From positions 24,760-88,759 of the forward strand of contig WAKX01000029.1 in assembly GCA_015523125.1 (NCBI GenBank): a DNA stretch of 64,000 nucleotides, written 5' to 3'. The position numbers and the translations under genes were made by a program. The notes under the pieces are model-generated. The model was not told the origin of the DNA. It worked only from the letters and a program-made list of their open reading frames with translations, and did not search any database. Origin of the DNA: DHVE2 group archaeon (lineage in GTDB: Archaea; Thermoplasmatota; Thermoplasmata; Thermoplasmatales; Aciduliprofundaceae). Shown in pieces: positions 36,848 through 45,862 of the stretch (position 1 is its first letter; each line of letters opens with the position of its first letter).

Positions 36848-39580
36848 ATGAAGTACATTTACTTCTTCGATGAAGATAGCGAAGAGATGAAAGAGTTGAT
36901 AGCCAAGGGAATGAATGAGATGAAGAGAGTCTTAGGAGGAAAAGGAGCGGGATTGGTTGAGATGACCCACATAGGGCTTCCCGTTCCCCCCGGGTTCACC
37001 ATAACCACCGAAACCTGCATAAAGTTCTTCGAAAAGAAGGATTTTCCCGAGGGCCTGTGGGAAGATGTTAAGGCCGCAATGAAAAAATTGGAAGAGAAAA
37101 CGGGAAAAGACTTCGGAAGCTCTCAAAATCCTCTTTTGGTTTCCGTTCGCTCTGGCGCTCCAATTTCCATGCCCGGTATGATGGACACGATTCTCAATTT
37201 AGGGTTGACCGACGAGAGTGTTAAGGGCCTCGCTTATTCCACCAACAACGAGAGATTTGCGTGGGACGCGTATCGCCGCCTTATTCAGATGTTCGGTGAT
37301 GTTGTTCTGGGCATAAAACACAGCGAGTTCGAAGAGAAATTAGATGAGATAAAGCTCAAATACGGGCTCAGGCAGGATGTAGATTTGAACGTAGAACATC
37401 TCAAAGAATTGGTGGAGGAGTACAAGAAGATATATCAGAAGCACGGATATGAGTTCCCGCAGGATCCATACAAGCAGTTGGAGATGGCAATTCGCGCCGT
37501 TTTCGAATCGTGGAACAACGAGAGGGCAATAGTGTATAGGAAGATAAACAAGATTCCCGATGACATGGGAACCGCCGTGAACATAGTTAGCATGGTCTTC
37601 GGAAACATGGGCAATGATAGCGGAACCGGCGTTGCATTCACCAGGGACCCGAGGACGGGTGAGAAGCATCTTTACGGAGAATTCCTCCCGAATGCGCAGG
37701 GTGAGGATGTGGTCGCTGGGATTAGAACTCCCCACGCCATAAACGAGTATTCAAAGCAGGATGCAAATAGAGACTTGCCAACCATGCAGGAGATGATGCC
37801 AGAGGTGTACGGTCAGCTTCTCAATGTGGCCAGAGTATTGGAGGATCATTATCGTGACATGCAGGATATCGAGTTCACGATAGAGCACGGAAAATTGTAT
37901 CTTTTGCAAACGAGAACAGGTAAGAGGACAGCCATGGCAGCCGTCCGAATCGCCGTGGAGATGGTAGACGAGGGAATAATAAGCAAAGAGGAAGCGGTAA
38001 TGCGCGTAACCCCGGAGAATGTTGATACTCTGCTTCATCCTCAGGTGGATCCAAGCGCTGAGAAGGAGGTAATAGGGAAGGGTCTCGCTGCGAGCCCCGG
38101 GGCTGCCGTTGGTAAGGTTGTGTTCGACCCGGATGAAGCCGTCGAGATGGCAGAGAGCGGAGAGAAAGTTATACTGGTAAGATTGGAGACCTCGCCCGAT
38201 GATATCCATGGAATGAACGCCGCTCAGGGAATATTGACTGCAAGGGGCGGAATGACCTCGCATGCTGCGGTAGTCGCACGAGCCATGGGCAAGCCCGCCG
38301 TGGTGGGATGCGAGGAGCTAATGGTGAACATGGAGGAAGAGTACTTCATAGCGAGGAACCACAAGATAAGGAAGGGAGATGTGATCACAATCAACGGAAC
38401 AACGGGAGAGGTTTACCTCGGAGAAGTTCCTCTAATAGTGCCATCGCTCAGCGGAAATCTGGAGAAGATTCTCACATGGGCCGACGAAATACGCGTTCTT
38501 GGAGTTCGCGCTAATGCGGACACGCCTGAGCAGGCAAAGAAGGCTAGGGAGTTCGGAGCTGAGGGAATCGGCTTAGCGAGAACCGAGCACATGTTCTTCG
38601 GAGAAGAACGCCTTCCGATTATGCAGGAGATGATAATGGCCAAAACGAAGGAGGAGAGAGTAGAAGCGCTCAACAAATTGCAGGTGATGCAGAAGAGCGA
38701 TTTCGTGGAGTTCTTCCGCACAATGGAGGGCTTCCCCGTGATCATTCGACTTCTCGACCCGCCGCTGCACGAATTCCTGCCAAAAAGAGAAGAGTTAACC
38801 GCAGAGATAGCTGAGCTTAAAATGAAGCTCAAAGAGGCCAAATCCCTGAAGGAGATGGACGATATAATACAGAGAATCAACGAAAAGGAGAAGATCCTGG
38901 ATGTGGTGAACGAATTGCACGAGTTCAATCCCATGCTGGGATTCCGCGGCTGTAGGTTAGGCATAATATATCCGGAGATTTACGAGATGCAGGTTCGTGC
39001 CATAATGCAGGCGGCAATAGAGGTGAAGAAGGAGAACGTGGAGATATATCCGGAGATAATGATACCTTTAATCGGGCATGTGAACGAACTTAAGATTCTC
39101 AAGGAGAAACTGGAGAAAGTGGCGAAGGAAGAGATGGAGAAGGCCGGTGTGGAAATAAAGTACATGTTTGGCACTATGATCGAGATACCCCGCGCCGCTC
39201 TGACCGCTGATGAAATCGCCAAGTACGCGGAGTTCTTCTCCTTTGGAACCAACGATCTCACGCAGATGACCTTCGGCTACTCTCGCGACGATGCACAGGG
39301 CAAGTTCCTTCGTAAGTACGTGGAGATGGGACTTCTCAAGGAGGATCCGTTTAAGAGCCTCGACTGGGATGGCGTTGGCCAGCTTGTGAAGATGGGCGTT
39401 CTTAAGGGTAGAAGCACCCGAGAAGATTTAGAGGCGGGTGTATGCGGTGAGCATGGCGGTGATCCGAAGAGCATTGAGTTCTTCCACCTCGCAGGCTTGG
39501 ATTATGTTTCCTGCTCGCCGTTCCGGGTGCCCATTGCGAGGCTCGCGGCCGCGCAGGCTCAGTTGAAGCATCCGAGATAA
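36848..39580 (+). CDS. ppdK: pyruvate, phosphate dikinase
   Basis: 910 residues, full length. ATP-grasp domain (about 20-360, with GGKGAGLVEMTHIGLPVPPGFTI and VSVRSGAPISMPGMMDTILNLG), the swivelling phosphohistidine domain with H472 in GGMTSHAAVVARAMGKP, and the PEP/pyruvate TIM barrel with C866 in EAGVCGEHGGD are all intact. It interconverts pyruvate, ATP and phosphate with PEP, AMP and pyrophosphate, in glycolysis or gluconeogenesis. GGAAGGTGAT precedes ATG 36848, and a TATA-like TTTTTAATAG is near 36806-36816. Confidence 0.97.
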   Translation: MKYIYFFDEDSEEMKELIAKGMNEMKRVLGGKGAGLVEMTHIGLPVPPGFTITTETCIKFFEKKDFPEGLWEDVKAAMKKLEEKTGKDFGSSQNPLLVSVRSGAPISMPGMMDTILNLGLTDESVKGLAYSTNNERFAWDAYRRLIQMFGDVVLGIKHSEFEEKLDEIKLKYGLRQDVDLNVEHLKELVEEYKKIYQKHGYEFPQDPYKQLEMAIRAVFESWNNERAIVYRKINKIPDDMGTAVNIVSMVFGNMGNDSGTGVAFTRDPRTGEKHLYGEFLPNAQGEDVVAGIRTPHAINEYSKQDANRDLPTMQEMMPEVYGQLLNVARVLEDHYRDMQDIEFTIEHGKLYLLQTRTGKRTAMAAVRIAVEMVDEGIISKEEAVMRVTPENVDTLLHPQVDPSAEKEVIGKGLAASPGAAVGKVVFDPDEAVEMAESGEKVILVRLETSPDDIHGMNAAQGILTARGGMTSHAAVVARAMGKPAVVGCEELMVNMEEEYFIARNHKIRKGDVITINGTTGEVYLGEVPLIVPSLSGNLEKILTWADEIRVLGVRANADTPEQAKKAREFGAEGIGLARTEHMFFGEERLPIMQEMIMAKTKEERVEALNKLQVMQKSDFVEFFRTMEGFPVIIRLLDPPLHEFLPKREELTAEIAELKMKLKEAKSLKEMDDIIQRINEKEKILDVVNELHEFNPMLGFRGCRLGIIYPEIYEMQVRAIMQAAIEVKKENVEIYPEIMIPLIGHVNELKILKEKLEKVAKEEMEKAGVEIKYMFGTMIEIPRAALTADEIAKYAEFFSFGTNDLTQMTFGYSRDDAQGKFLRKYVEMGLLKEDPFKSLDWDGVGQLVKMGVLKGRSTREDLEAGVCGEHGGDPKSIEFFHLAGLDYVSCSPFRVPIARLAAAQAQLKHPR

Positions 39581-39630
39581 ATTTTGAAAAATTTTTTATA
39601 TGTTCTCTTCTTTTCTATTTTGGTGATTAT

Positions 39631-40050
39631 ATGACTGAAGAATATCCAAGGGGTGCGTATTTGCTCTTGCTGATAGGCGGGATTCTGGAAATAATTGTAG
39701 GGATAACGGTAATTCTTGCAGCTGCAATGTACATGATGGTTGTGGCAGAGAGTGGTATGACCATTTTTACAGTGGGTCAAATGCCCGGTGAATGGATGTT
39801 TGAGCTCGGGGCGGTTTGTTGGATACTATACATACTTTGGTTTTTGATTTGGGGTGCGTTGATTATTCTCTCTGCAAAGTGGGTAAAAACAGGAAATCCT
39901 GAGGGTGTTCACAAGGGGGCAATTTTGGGATTGATAGCCTCTATACTTGGATTTAACATAATCTCGTTGATAGGGGCAATCTTAGCTTTCACGTGGAAAA
40001 GCCCACAGCCGGCAGTTGCAGCACCGCCGCCACCACCGCCACCAGTGTAA
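39631..40050 (+). CDS. small four-helix membrane protein with poly-proline C-terminus
   Basis: 139 residues. Four membrane helices are predicted (about 8-35, 55-80, 92-108 with the preceding loop, and 108-125), then a tail AAPPPPPPPV. The family resembles small DUF4064-like membrane proteins, a weak call. GGTGAT lies 4-5 bases before ATG 39631, and a TTTTTTATATG TATA-like element is at 39591-39601. The next small coiled-coil gene follows after 10 bases, so the two are probably co-expressed. Confidence 0.75.
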   Translation: MTEEYPRGAYLLLLIGGILEIIVGITVILAAAMYMMVVAESGMTIFTVGQMPGEWMFELGAVCWILYILWFLIWGALIILSAKWVKTGNPEGVHKGAILGLIASILGFNIISLIGAILAFTWKSPQPAVAAPPPPPPPV

Positions 40051-40060
40051 AGGTGATTTA

Positions 40061-40219
40061 ATGGATGCGTATGAAGAACTGGAAAGCAGAATTTCAAAGC
40101 TCGAGGAAAAAGTAAAAGGAATGGAAACAGACATCAAAATTATAGAGAAGAGTGTAAATGATTTGAAGAGCTATGTGCAGCAGCTTTACAACTATATGCA
40201 GATGATTGCAAACCGCTAA
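40061..40219 (+). CDS. small coiled-coil protein, 52 residues
   Basis: ATG 40061 has AAGGTGAT 3-4 bases upstream. The product is a single heptad-rich helix (ELESRISKLEEKVKGMETDI ... SYVQQLYNYM) likely to form a coiled coil. It may partner the membrane protein encoded just upstream. Function unknown. Confidence 0.68.
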   Translation: MDAYEELESRISKLEEKVKGMETDIKIIEKSVNDLKSYVQQLYNYMQMIANR

Positions 40220-40220
40220 A

Positions 40221-40239
40221 TTTTTATTCTTTTTTTCTT
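40221..40239 (+). terminator. T-rich terminator
   Basis: A T-rich run directly follows the stop codon at 40219. Confidence 0.4.
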
Positions 40240-40249
40240 TGATGGTGGT

Positions 40250-41137
40250 ATGAGATTAATAAGAAGAGGGAAAGTTAAAGAGGTTTATGACATCGGCGAG
40301 AATCTGCTTTTTAGGTTCACGGACAACATTTCTGTGTTCGATAAGATCATTCCTTCGAAAATACCCGGTAAGGGGGAGATTCTCTGCAGGACCTCGGCGT
40401 TCTGGTTCGAAAGAATAGGTGAGGAAGGGATCAAAAATCACTATATCAAGTGCGATGGTCGTGAGATGGTTGTTCGGAAATTTAAAATTGTAAATAGGGG
40501 TAGCGAAAATGAGAGGAATTACCTTATTCCCTTGGAGTTCATCACCCGCTACTACTTAGCTGGCTCTCTGTATGATCGATTGAAAAAGGGGAAAATAGGC
40601 TACAGGGATTTGGGATTTGGCTCAATGCCTGAATACGGCTCTCCTTTACCTGAGCCATTGTTTGAAATCACCACAAAATTCGAAGAATACGATAGAAAAG
40701 TGGATATGAAAGAAGCCATGGAAATAGGCGGGTTGCGAAGGGATGAGATAGAAGAAATCCGCGAGATGATATTGAAAATCGACGAAATCATCGAGAGAGA
40801 GGTGGGTAAAAGAGGCTTAATCCATGTGGACGGAAAGAAGGAATTGGCCATAGATGAAGAGAGAGGAATAGTGGTGGTTGATACCTTCGGCACCATGGAC
40901 GAGGATCGCTGGTGGGACAAAAAAGAATATGAAAACGGGAAAATCGTGCAGTTGAGCAAGGAATTTGTTAGGCAGTATTACAGGGAGAGCGGCTACTATT
41001 CCTCGCTTATAAACGCCAGAGAGCGCGGGGAGAAAGAGCCGGACATACCTCCATTGCCGGAGGAGATGATAAAAAAAGTTCAAGAGCTCTACGAGGACAT
41101 GTTCCAGAGAATAACGGGAAAAAATTTCAGAAATTAG
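40250..41137 (+). CDS. purC: phosphoribosylaminoimidazole-succinocarboxamide synthase
   Basis: 295 residues. RRGKVKEVYDIGENLLFRFTDNISVFD at the start, FEITTKFEEYDRKV and HVDGKKELAIDEERGIVVVDTFGTMDEDRWW are the SAICAR synthetase hallmarks. The enzyme joins aspartate to CAIR in purine synthesis. GGTGGT precedes ATG 40250. It stands alone here, without other pur genes. The 3' end overlaps the convergent KaiC-like gene by 11 bases. Confidence 0.96.
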   Translation: MRLIRRGKVKEVYDIGENLLFRFTDNISVFDKIIPSKIPGKGEILCRTSAFWFERIGEEGIKNHYIKCDGREMVVRKFKIVNRGSENERNYLIPLEFITRYYLAGSLYDRLKKGKIGYRDLGFGSMPEYGSPLPEPLFEITTKFEEYDRKVDMKEAMEIGGLRRDEIEEIREMILKIDEIIEREVGKRGLIHVDGKKELAIDEERGIVVVDTFGTMDEDRWWDKKEYENGKIVQLSKEFVRQYYRESGYYSSLINARERGEKEPDIPPLPEEMIKKVQELYEDMFQRITGKNFRN

Positions 41138-41783
41138 CCCGCAGCACCGACATTCCGCTATCGTCGATAGACAGAGGATGCATGGACAGACTGTGATTGG
41201 TTCCCCTCATTTTTATCACGCGTATGTATCTCCTTATAACTTCGCCTTCGCTCTGCATTATCATTTCTATTATCCCATCGGCCATGTACATCTCCTCATC
41301 GTAACTTCTCTCCTTCTTTTCTGCGGTCATGATTACGGTAGAATCCCATTTTTTAAGTAAATCCACGAGATCAAACAAGAATTCACGGTAGGATGGTATG
41401 TACTCTCGTATTGGATTGATGGGGTCTATCACAATTCTCTTTGGCATGTTTATTGCGATTTCTTCCTTTATCTTCGATATAATCGTTGAGTCTTCATCTC
41501 TTATGTCCTCGCCTATATCTACATACCCGATACTTCCATTTTCGAAGAATTCCCTGTTGAAAAACTCGAATCTAGACATGAATCGAATCATCCAGTTAAA
41601 CTTCTCGCTGAGCGTCGTTATGTACAAACCTTTTTCACCGTTGGCTGCACCCTCCATTAAGAATTGGAGCGAGAATATGCTCTTTCCTGCGCCGGGTGGT
41701 CCGTAAACTAAGATTATGGAAGGATCAGGAAATCCTCCCTCAATGAGCTCGTCCAATCCTCTAATTCCGCTTTTTATTCTCAT
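41127..41783 (-). CDS. single-domain KaiC-like RecA-fold ATPase
   Basis: 218 residues. RIKSGIRGLDELIEGGFPDPSIILVYGPPGAGKS is the KaiC/RadA-like start with Walker A GPPGAGKS. Walker B is within KRIVIDPINPIREY. The rest (STVIMTAEKKERSYDEEMYMADGIIEM ... IRVIKMRGTNHS) follows KaiC-domain proteins. These act as signalling or regulatory ATPases in archaea. ATG 41783 overlaps the stop of the previous gene as ATGA, so it is coupled to a degenerate relative and a winged-helix protein. Confidence 0.88.
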   Translation of the reverse strand: MRIKSGIRGLDELIEGGFPDPSIILVYGPPGAGKSIFSLQFLMEGAANGEKGLYITTLSEKFNWMIRFMSRFEFFNREFFENGSIGYVDIGEDIRDEDSTIISKIKEEIAINMPKRIVIDPINPIREYIPSYREFLFDLVDLLKKWDSTVIMTAEKKERSYDEEMYMADGIIEMIMQSEGEVIRRYIRVIKMRGTNHSLSMHPLSIDDSGMSVLRANF

Positions 41784-42307
41784 TCTCTCACCTCATCAAT
41801 ATCTATTTTCTCGTTGCACATATCCATGGCGAGTTTTCCTGGGTAGTTCTCGGTGGAACGCACGGGGATTATTATGGAAGTTCCGTATTTATTTGCATCC
41901 CCTATCAAACTTGTTAAAAATTCCTTTATACTCTCGTCGGTCCAAATGTGCTGCAGATGCTCTATGTTGTCCACGACAACGTAGTCGTAGTCTTTAAGCA
42001 CGATGATTTCCCTGTGTAAGAATCCCCCGATGTGCAAATTCTTCATATTGTTGAGGGTGATTGGAAATTTAATTTTGGAATCTTCTATATCTAAATAAGT
42101 GATATTTCTCTGGGGAACGCCGTGCATTCCTAAAATGTAAGTCATGTACTGATGCGGTTTTTCGATGGATATGAACAGGATTTTAGCTTTTCTCTCGGTA
42201 ATCAAGTATTTTAAAATTTGATAGTTCAACTCTGGAATGGGCGTTTTTTTTGATATCACCAAATTTACTTTTCCCGGTGTTATTTTTTTAAGTTTTTCCG
42301 GGTTCAT
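41780..42307 (-). CDS. degenerate RecA/KaiC-like protein lacking the P-loop
   Basis: 175 residues. The fold pattern follows its neighbour: a beta strand VNLVISKKTPIPELNYQIL stands where Walker A should be but lacks the G-x4-GK-S/T motif, then KILFISIEKPHQYM and a Walker-B-like DYDYVVVDNIEHLQ. It resembles DUF835-type proteins, which I regard as inactive RecA-like domains. It is flanked by ATGA overlaps on both sides. A regulatory dimer with the active ATPase is a reasonable inference. Confidence 0.75.
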   Translation of the reverse strand: MNPEKLKKITPGKVNLVISKKTPIPELNYQILKYLITERKAKILFISIEKPHQYMTYILGMHGVPQRNITYLDIEDSKIKFPITLNNMKNLHIGGFLHREIIVLKDYDYVVVDNIEHLQHIWTDESIKEFLTSLIGDANKYGTSIIIPVRSTENYPGKLAMDMCNEKIDIDEVRE

Positions 42308-42651
42308 TCTCCATACCCCTTTCCGACAATTTTGCCGCTGTATTTCTTTACATTGCCATCCTTATCGCACAGTTCTATGTATATGTGGTTGTTCTCTATC
42401 TGAATGCTCGCCTTTTTTATGTTTGAGTTGTAATACTTTATCTTCTTTCCTTTGTAATTTGTTTTCACCGAAACTGAGATGAGGTTCATACTCTGCAGGG
42501 AATGGAGTCTCCGGTAACAGGCGGCTATGGGCACGTTCAGCTCCTGACTCAATTGTATGGCACTTTTCTCCTTGTGGTAACTGGCGGCCAGAATTTTGAT
42601 GGCGTAAGAGTCTGTGAGAATTCTCATCAGTTTTTCGAGATTTTCGTTCAT
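42304..42651 (-). CDS. winged-helix DNA-binding protein (module A)
   Basis: 115 residues from ATG 42651; the frame opens further upstream, but a TATA-like AATATTTAAAATATCC lies about 25 bp before this ATG and no ribosome site is seen, so a leaderless start fits. The helix-turn-helix is SAIQLSQELNVPIAACYRRLHSLQSMNLI. The C-terminal half is a beta-rich region (KIKYYNSNIKKASIQIENNHIYIELCDKDG). It is a clear paralogue of the protein at 43243-43581 (IPIAVCYRRIRELEKLGLLS). Confidence 0.82.
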   Translation of the reverse strand: MNENLEKLMRILTDSYAIKILAASYHKEKSAIQLSQELNVPIAACYRRLHSLQSMNLISVSVKTNYKGKKIKYYNSNIKKASIQIENNHIYIELCDKDGNVKKYSGKIVGKGYGE

Positions 42652-42779
42652 AGTATAAACCATCGCGGGATATTTTAAATATTTTACAGCGTGATTATCG
42701 CAAATGAAAATTATTAGAGATAATATCACTGGAGATATTCATAAAACAACGTTTTTAAAATCTCCTTTGATGAAATATT
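42652..42779. promoter_or_regulatory. divergent promoter region between module A and a membrane protein gene
   Basis: 128 bp with two TATA-like elements: AATATTTAAAATATCC (about 42670-42685) serving the minus-strand winged-helix gene and GTTTTTAAAATC (about 42751-42762) serving the plus-strand membrane protein gene. Both lie about 25 bp from the start codons. No third gene is supported. Confidence 0.5.
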
Positions 42780-43280
42780 ATGATGCCTTGGGAAGTACTT
42801 GGTGGATTGGATGCGACACTCCATGTGATTTTCGCGTTCGTAGCCATGATCATCATCTATCCATCGTGGAAGGAGAAAATACCGCAGCTTTTGACATTTG
42901 CTATAATCATGGAATTCGTAATCGACGGTGCGCATCTTGTGAATAAGAGCATAACCCACAACATATTTTTCTTTGTCGAAGTTCCCCTCTTTATGTTATT
43001 TGCAGGTTATCTCTTCAGGGATAGAAGAATCGGTACTTTCTCGCTACTTCTGCTTGCCAACAATCTCACTCACATGTTCATGGATCTGTTTTACGAAGGC
43101 GATTCAATGCAAATCTACTACCCGTTTTGGAACACTTGGTATTCCGTTCCTTCACAGTACCTTGGCGTTCCGTGGGGAACCACGATATTGTTAATCTTTC
43201 TCATTCCAATGGCTTTGGTTACCCGAGAAATATGGAAAAGACCTACTCCACCTCCAACTCTTCCTCCTTACCCCATCTGA
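42780..43280 (+). CDS. multi-pass membrane protein between the two winged-helix modules
   Basis: 166 residues with four or five predicted membrane helices and a proline-rich end (RPTPPPTLPPYPI). Polar residues in or near helices (FVIDGAHLVN, NNLTHMFMDLFYEGD) include His and Asp in a spacing that recalls the DUF457/YdjM membrane-bound hydrolase-like family; this is a weak match. ATG 42780 has no ribosome site but a TATA box about 25 bp away. Position between two regulatory modules suggests it is their target or sensor. Confidence 0.72.
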   Translation: MMPWEVLGGLDATLHVIFAFVAMIIIYPSWKEKIPQLLTFAIIMEFVIDGAHLVNKSITHNIFFFVEVPLFMLFAGYLFRDRRIGTFSLLLLANNLTHMFMDLFYEGDSMQIYYPFWNTWYSVPSQYLGVPWGTTILLIFLIPMALVTREIWKRPTPPPTLPPYPI

Positions 43281-43581
43281 ATGTGATTTTTATTATTATC
43301 TTTCCCTCTACCATTTTCACCTCCGCGTTTTTTATGTTCGCTTTATACAGGCTTATCCACTTTCCCTTGCTCGTGAGCTTTCGTCCCTCTTTGCTTAACA
43401 ATCCCAATTTTTCGAGTTCTCTGATTCTGCGATAGCAAACTGCAATTGGAATACCCAGTTGATTGCTGAGGGTAATGGCATCTAACGGCCTGTGCAATGT
43501 GGCCCTTAATATGCGTATGGAATATTGGTCCGATATATGCTGTAGTACCTCCCATGCTCGTTGTTTATCTATGATTATCAC
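43243..43581 (-). CDS. winged-helix DNA-binding protein (module B)
   Basis: 112 residues. The helix-turn-helix is DAITLSNQLGIPIAVCYRRIRELEKLGLLSKEG. It shares with the module A protein the ISDQYSIRILRATLHRP-like start, the CYRR recognition helix and a beta-rich C-terminus (YKANIKNAEVKMVEGKIIIKI). GTG 43581 is the only sensible start; AGAGGTGAT overlaps it. It lies 6 bases after the GvpD-like gene and its 3' end overlaps the convergent membrane-protein gene by 38 bases. Confidence 0.8.
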   Translation of the reverse strand: MIIIDKQRAWEVLQHISDQYSIRILRATLHRPLDAITLSNQLGIPIAVCYRRIRELEKLGLLSKEGRKLTSKGKWISLYKANIKNAEVKMVEGKIIIKITFRWGKEEELEVE

Positions 43582-43587
43582 CTCTTT

Positions 43588-44877
43588 TTAAACCAGTGGG
43601 ATTAAAGATATTTTTCCATTATCCGTTTTTATTCCATAGGCCATATCGGAGATTACCACGGGCAAATCCTCAATTACCGCCAGCTTTATTTCGTAATCCA
43701 CGCCTCCGCCGATTCTGTATCCTTCCGGAGTCAAGAGCACCACATTCCCTAATTCTTTTAAATCTTTTATGAGTGATGGTAAATCTTTCAAATCTCCGTA
43801 GATGTGCGCGATGGAATCCACGGATATTATTATCGATCCTCCTTCCCCTCCATAGTACTTCACCATGTCTGGGGAGAACTCCACGAGCATATCGCTTCCC
43901 TCAAGGTACATTTCCCTCCTGTCGTTGCCGAATCCTATTATTTTTATGTCTCCCCCGTACTCACTGGCGTGTTTCTCCAGCATGCTGCCCGGGTAAAACA
44001 TCGGGGGAACAATTAGTGCTGTTTTGGAAATGTTGGAGAGAGACAGAATGAATGATTCCACCAACTCCCTAGGGAAATCATCAGATATGGAGAAATTCAG
44101 GCATCTGTGCGATGAGTAATCTTTTAGGAAATTAATTAATGAGGTCATGTCCATCTTCTTAGAATCCAGGGAGAAAGGCGAATAATTAATTACCTGAAAT
44201 CTCCCGTTGTCTAATGTGTAGAGATACCTCGGCTTCTTTATCTTTGCACCCCTCAATTTCTTAATCACCGCCACCCTCTTCCAGAATTTGTTGTGGGGCT
44301 CGTGCTGGAGTATAATTATTCCATCACCCAGATAATCTATGTCCTTGGTGCTTGTTTCTTCCATCACAAACACGATATTGCCCAACCCCGGCTCCACGAT
44401 GTCCTTTTGAATCGCGAACAGAATTCGCTCTGGCGGAATGCCATACTTTTCGCTTAATCCATCTATGGAGTCGACGCAAACCAGAGCTTTTTTATCACTT
44501 TCGCTTTCAACGAAATCGTAAATCTTTTCCATCTCTGGTAGGATTTCTCCAACTTCCAATATTGCTTCATCTTCTGTGAAAGTTATGTTCTCTTTCACAA
44601 ATCCCTCCTCGATTAGACCTTCAAGCTTATTTAGATTTTCCCTGTTTATCTTTTTTCCGTTCTTTTTTATCTCAATTACCTCTTCCACCCAAGGAAACTG
44701 CTGTGCAATCACTCCGTCGGCGACTCGTGTGGATAGGTACATGACCCTCATATCGTTCCGGTAATGATTCAAAATCTCCAGAGCTAAGGTGGTTTTTCCG
44801 CTTCCCGGTTCACCTTTAATTATGAGCGAGTGCCCTCCTTCCTTTCCAAAGAATTCTTCTAATTCCTTCGGTATCAT
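43588..44877 (-). CDS. GvpD/KaiC-like P-loop ATPase
   Basis: 429 residues. IPKELEEFFGKEGGHSLIIKGEPGSGKTTLALEIL gives Walker A GEPGSGKTT at about residues 22-30, and KALVCVDSIDGLSE serves as Walker B. The wording resembles the GvpD family, named for a haloarchaeal gas-vesicle regulator, though no gas-vesicle genes are here. A second, P-loop-free alpha/beta half (about 250-429) has ALIVPPMFYPGSM and SIIISVDSIAHIYGD. Gene order and 6-7 base spacings couple it to the DUF835-like gene upstream and the winged-helix gene downstream. Confidence 0.82.
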   Translation of the reverse strand: MIPKELEEFFGKEGGHSLIIKGEPGSGKTTLALEILNHYRNDMRVMYLSTRVADGVIAQQFPWVEEVIEIKKNGKKINRENLNKLEGLIEEGFVKENITFTEDEAILEVGEILPEMEKIYDFVESESDKKALVCVDSIDGLSEKYGIPPERILFAIQKDIVEPGLGNIVFVMEETSTKDIDYLGDGIIILQHEPHNKFWKRVAVIKKLRGAKIKKPRYLYTLDNGRFQVINYSPFSLDSKKMDMTSLINFLKDYSSHRCLNFSISDDFPRELVESFILSLSNISKTALIVPPMFYPGSMLEKHASEYGGDIKIIGFGNDRREMYLEGSDMLVEFSPDMVKYYGGEGGSIIISVDSIAHIYGDLKDLPSLIKDLKELGNVVLLTPEGYRIGGGVDYEIKLAVIEDLPVVISDMAYGIKTDNGKISLIPLV

Positions 44878-44883
44878 GTTTAA

Positions 44884-45732
44884 TCACTCTCCTTTCCACA
44901 GTATAGAGTATCTCTTTAATAAAGAATACTCTTTAGTTGTGTAAGCGTTATTATCAATAATGAGAATCACGAGGGAATCGTACTCCATCGCGTAGCTGTT
45001 TATTAACTCTACATTCCTAACGACGTTCACGAAATCGTTGTAGAGCAGGAGATATTCGAGACAATCGATTACTACGATTCTTTTCTTCTCCTCCTCGATG
45101 AATTTTATTATGTTGTCCGTGAGAATAGTCAAATTGTGGGGTTTAATCCTGTTTTTTCCAACTATGTCCGTTATCCATACAACCTTCAGATTCTCGTTCT
45201 CTTCCAATATTCTGGGAGATTCGCGCATGGCCACGAAGACCTTAATCCCGCGTGAAAAATTGGGAATAAGGGAATAAATAGAGTCGCGGTTTTCCATAGT
45301 TACTATATACGTATGTCCCCATGAGAATCCGAATCCGTAGATTATATTCTTAAATATACGCGGCTCGCTTAAAAATTCTCCGATTTTGTCTTCGTTTTTT
45401 ATCAGGACTTTCATCAAATTCTCTTTAAAACCGCTTATTGAATCCGAGGAAATGTAATCCACGTTCATGGATTCAAGGTTAAGTGCTATATCTCTATCTA
45501 TGGATTTTACTAAGGGAATGGTGAATGCAATCTCGCTCAGGGATTTGTACTCCCCGATATTTTCTTTGTTGAACTCGACCAATAGCACATGGGGTTTATT
45601 CTCCTCCGATTTTCTTTCTATTTCTTCTGGGGATAAAAGAGGATGACATTCAAAATTAAAATCCATTTCATTTAGCGCATCATTTATTGAATTTCTTACC
45701 CGCTCGTTGGAGTGGAAACACATTAAATCCAT
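44884..45732 (-). CDS. receiver-like plus DUF835-type protein
   Basis: 282 residues from ATG 45732, with TTAAATAGG about 25 bp upstream and no ribosome site; the TTG three codons earlier is less likely. Residues about 1-115 look like a worn receiver fold (LMCFHSNERVRNSINDALNEM ... PHVLLVEFNKENIGE). The C-terminal half (GHTYIVTMENRDSIYSLI ... VVIDCLEYLLLYNDF ... LVILIIDNNAYTTKEYSLLKR) matches the DUF835 pattern of archaeal signalling proteins. It heads module B and may be its input. Confidence 0.78.
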   Translation of the reverse strand: MDLMCFHSNERVRNSINDALNEMDFNFECHPLLSPEEIERKSEENKPHVLLVEFNKENIGEYKSLSEIAFTIPLVKSIDRDIALNLESMNVDYISSDSISGFKENLMKVLIKNEDKIGEFLSEPRIFKNIIYGFGFSWGHTYIVTMENRDSIYSLIPNFSRGIKVFVAMRESPRILEENENLKVVWITDIVGKNRIKPHNLTILTDNIIKFIEEEKKRIVVIDCLEYLLLYNDFVNVVRNVELINSYAMEYDSLVILIIDNNAYTTKEYSLLKRYSILWKGE

Positions 45733-45819
45733 ATCTGCCAATTATTTTAGTCCTATTTAACTTTTATTGGGTAATAATCAATCTGAATTTTCTTCCCGCA
45801 TCTCTTTTCTTGCGATACC

Positions 45820-45829
45820 TTTATATAGA
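45820..45829 (+). promoter_or_regulatory. TATA box of the thermosome gene
   Basis: CTTTATATAG lies about 38 bp before ATG 45863, giving a short leader that contains GAGGTGAT (45850-45857). It is one of the best TATA matches in the window, as expected for a highly expressed chaperonin. Confidence 0.7.
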
Positions 45830-45862
45830 AGAACTAACTTACACCTGCCGAGGTGATTAAAA

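Noticed and set aside
43588..44877. A gas-vesicle gene cluster because of the GvpD-like ATPase
   Set aside because: No gvpA, gvpF/L or other structural gas-vesicle genes are present; the name reflects family resemblance only.
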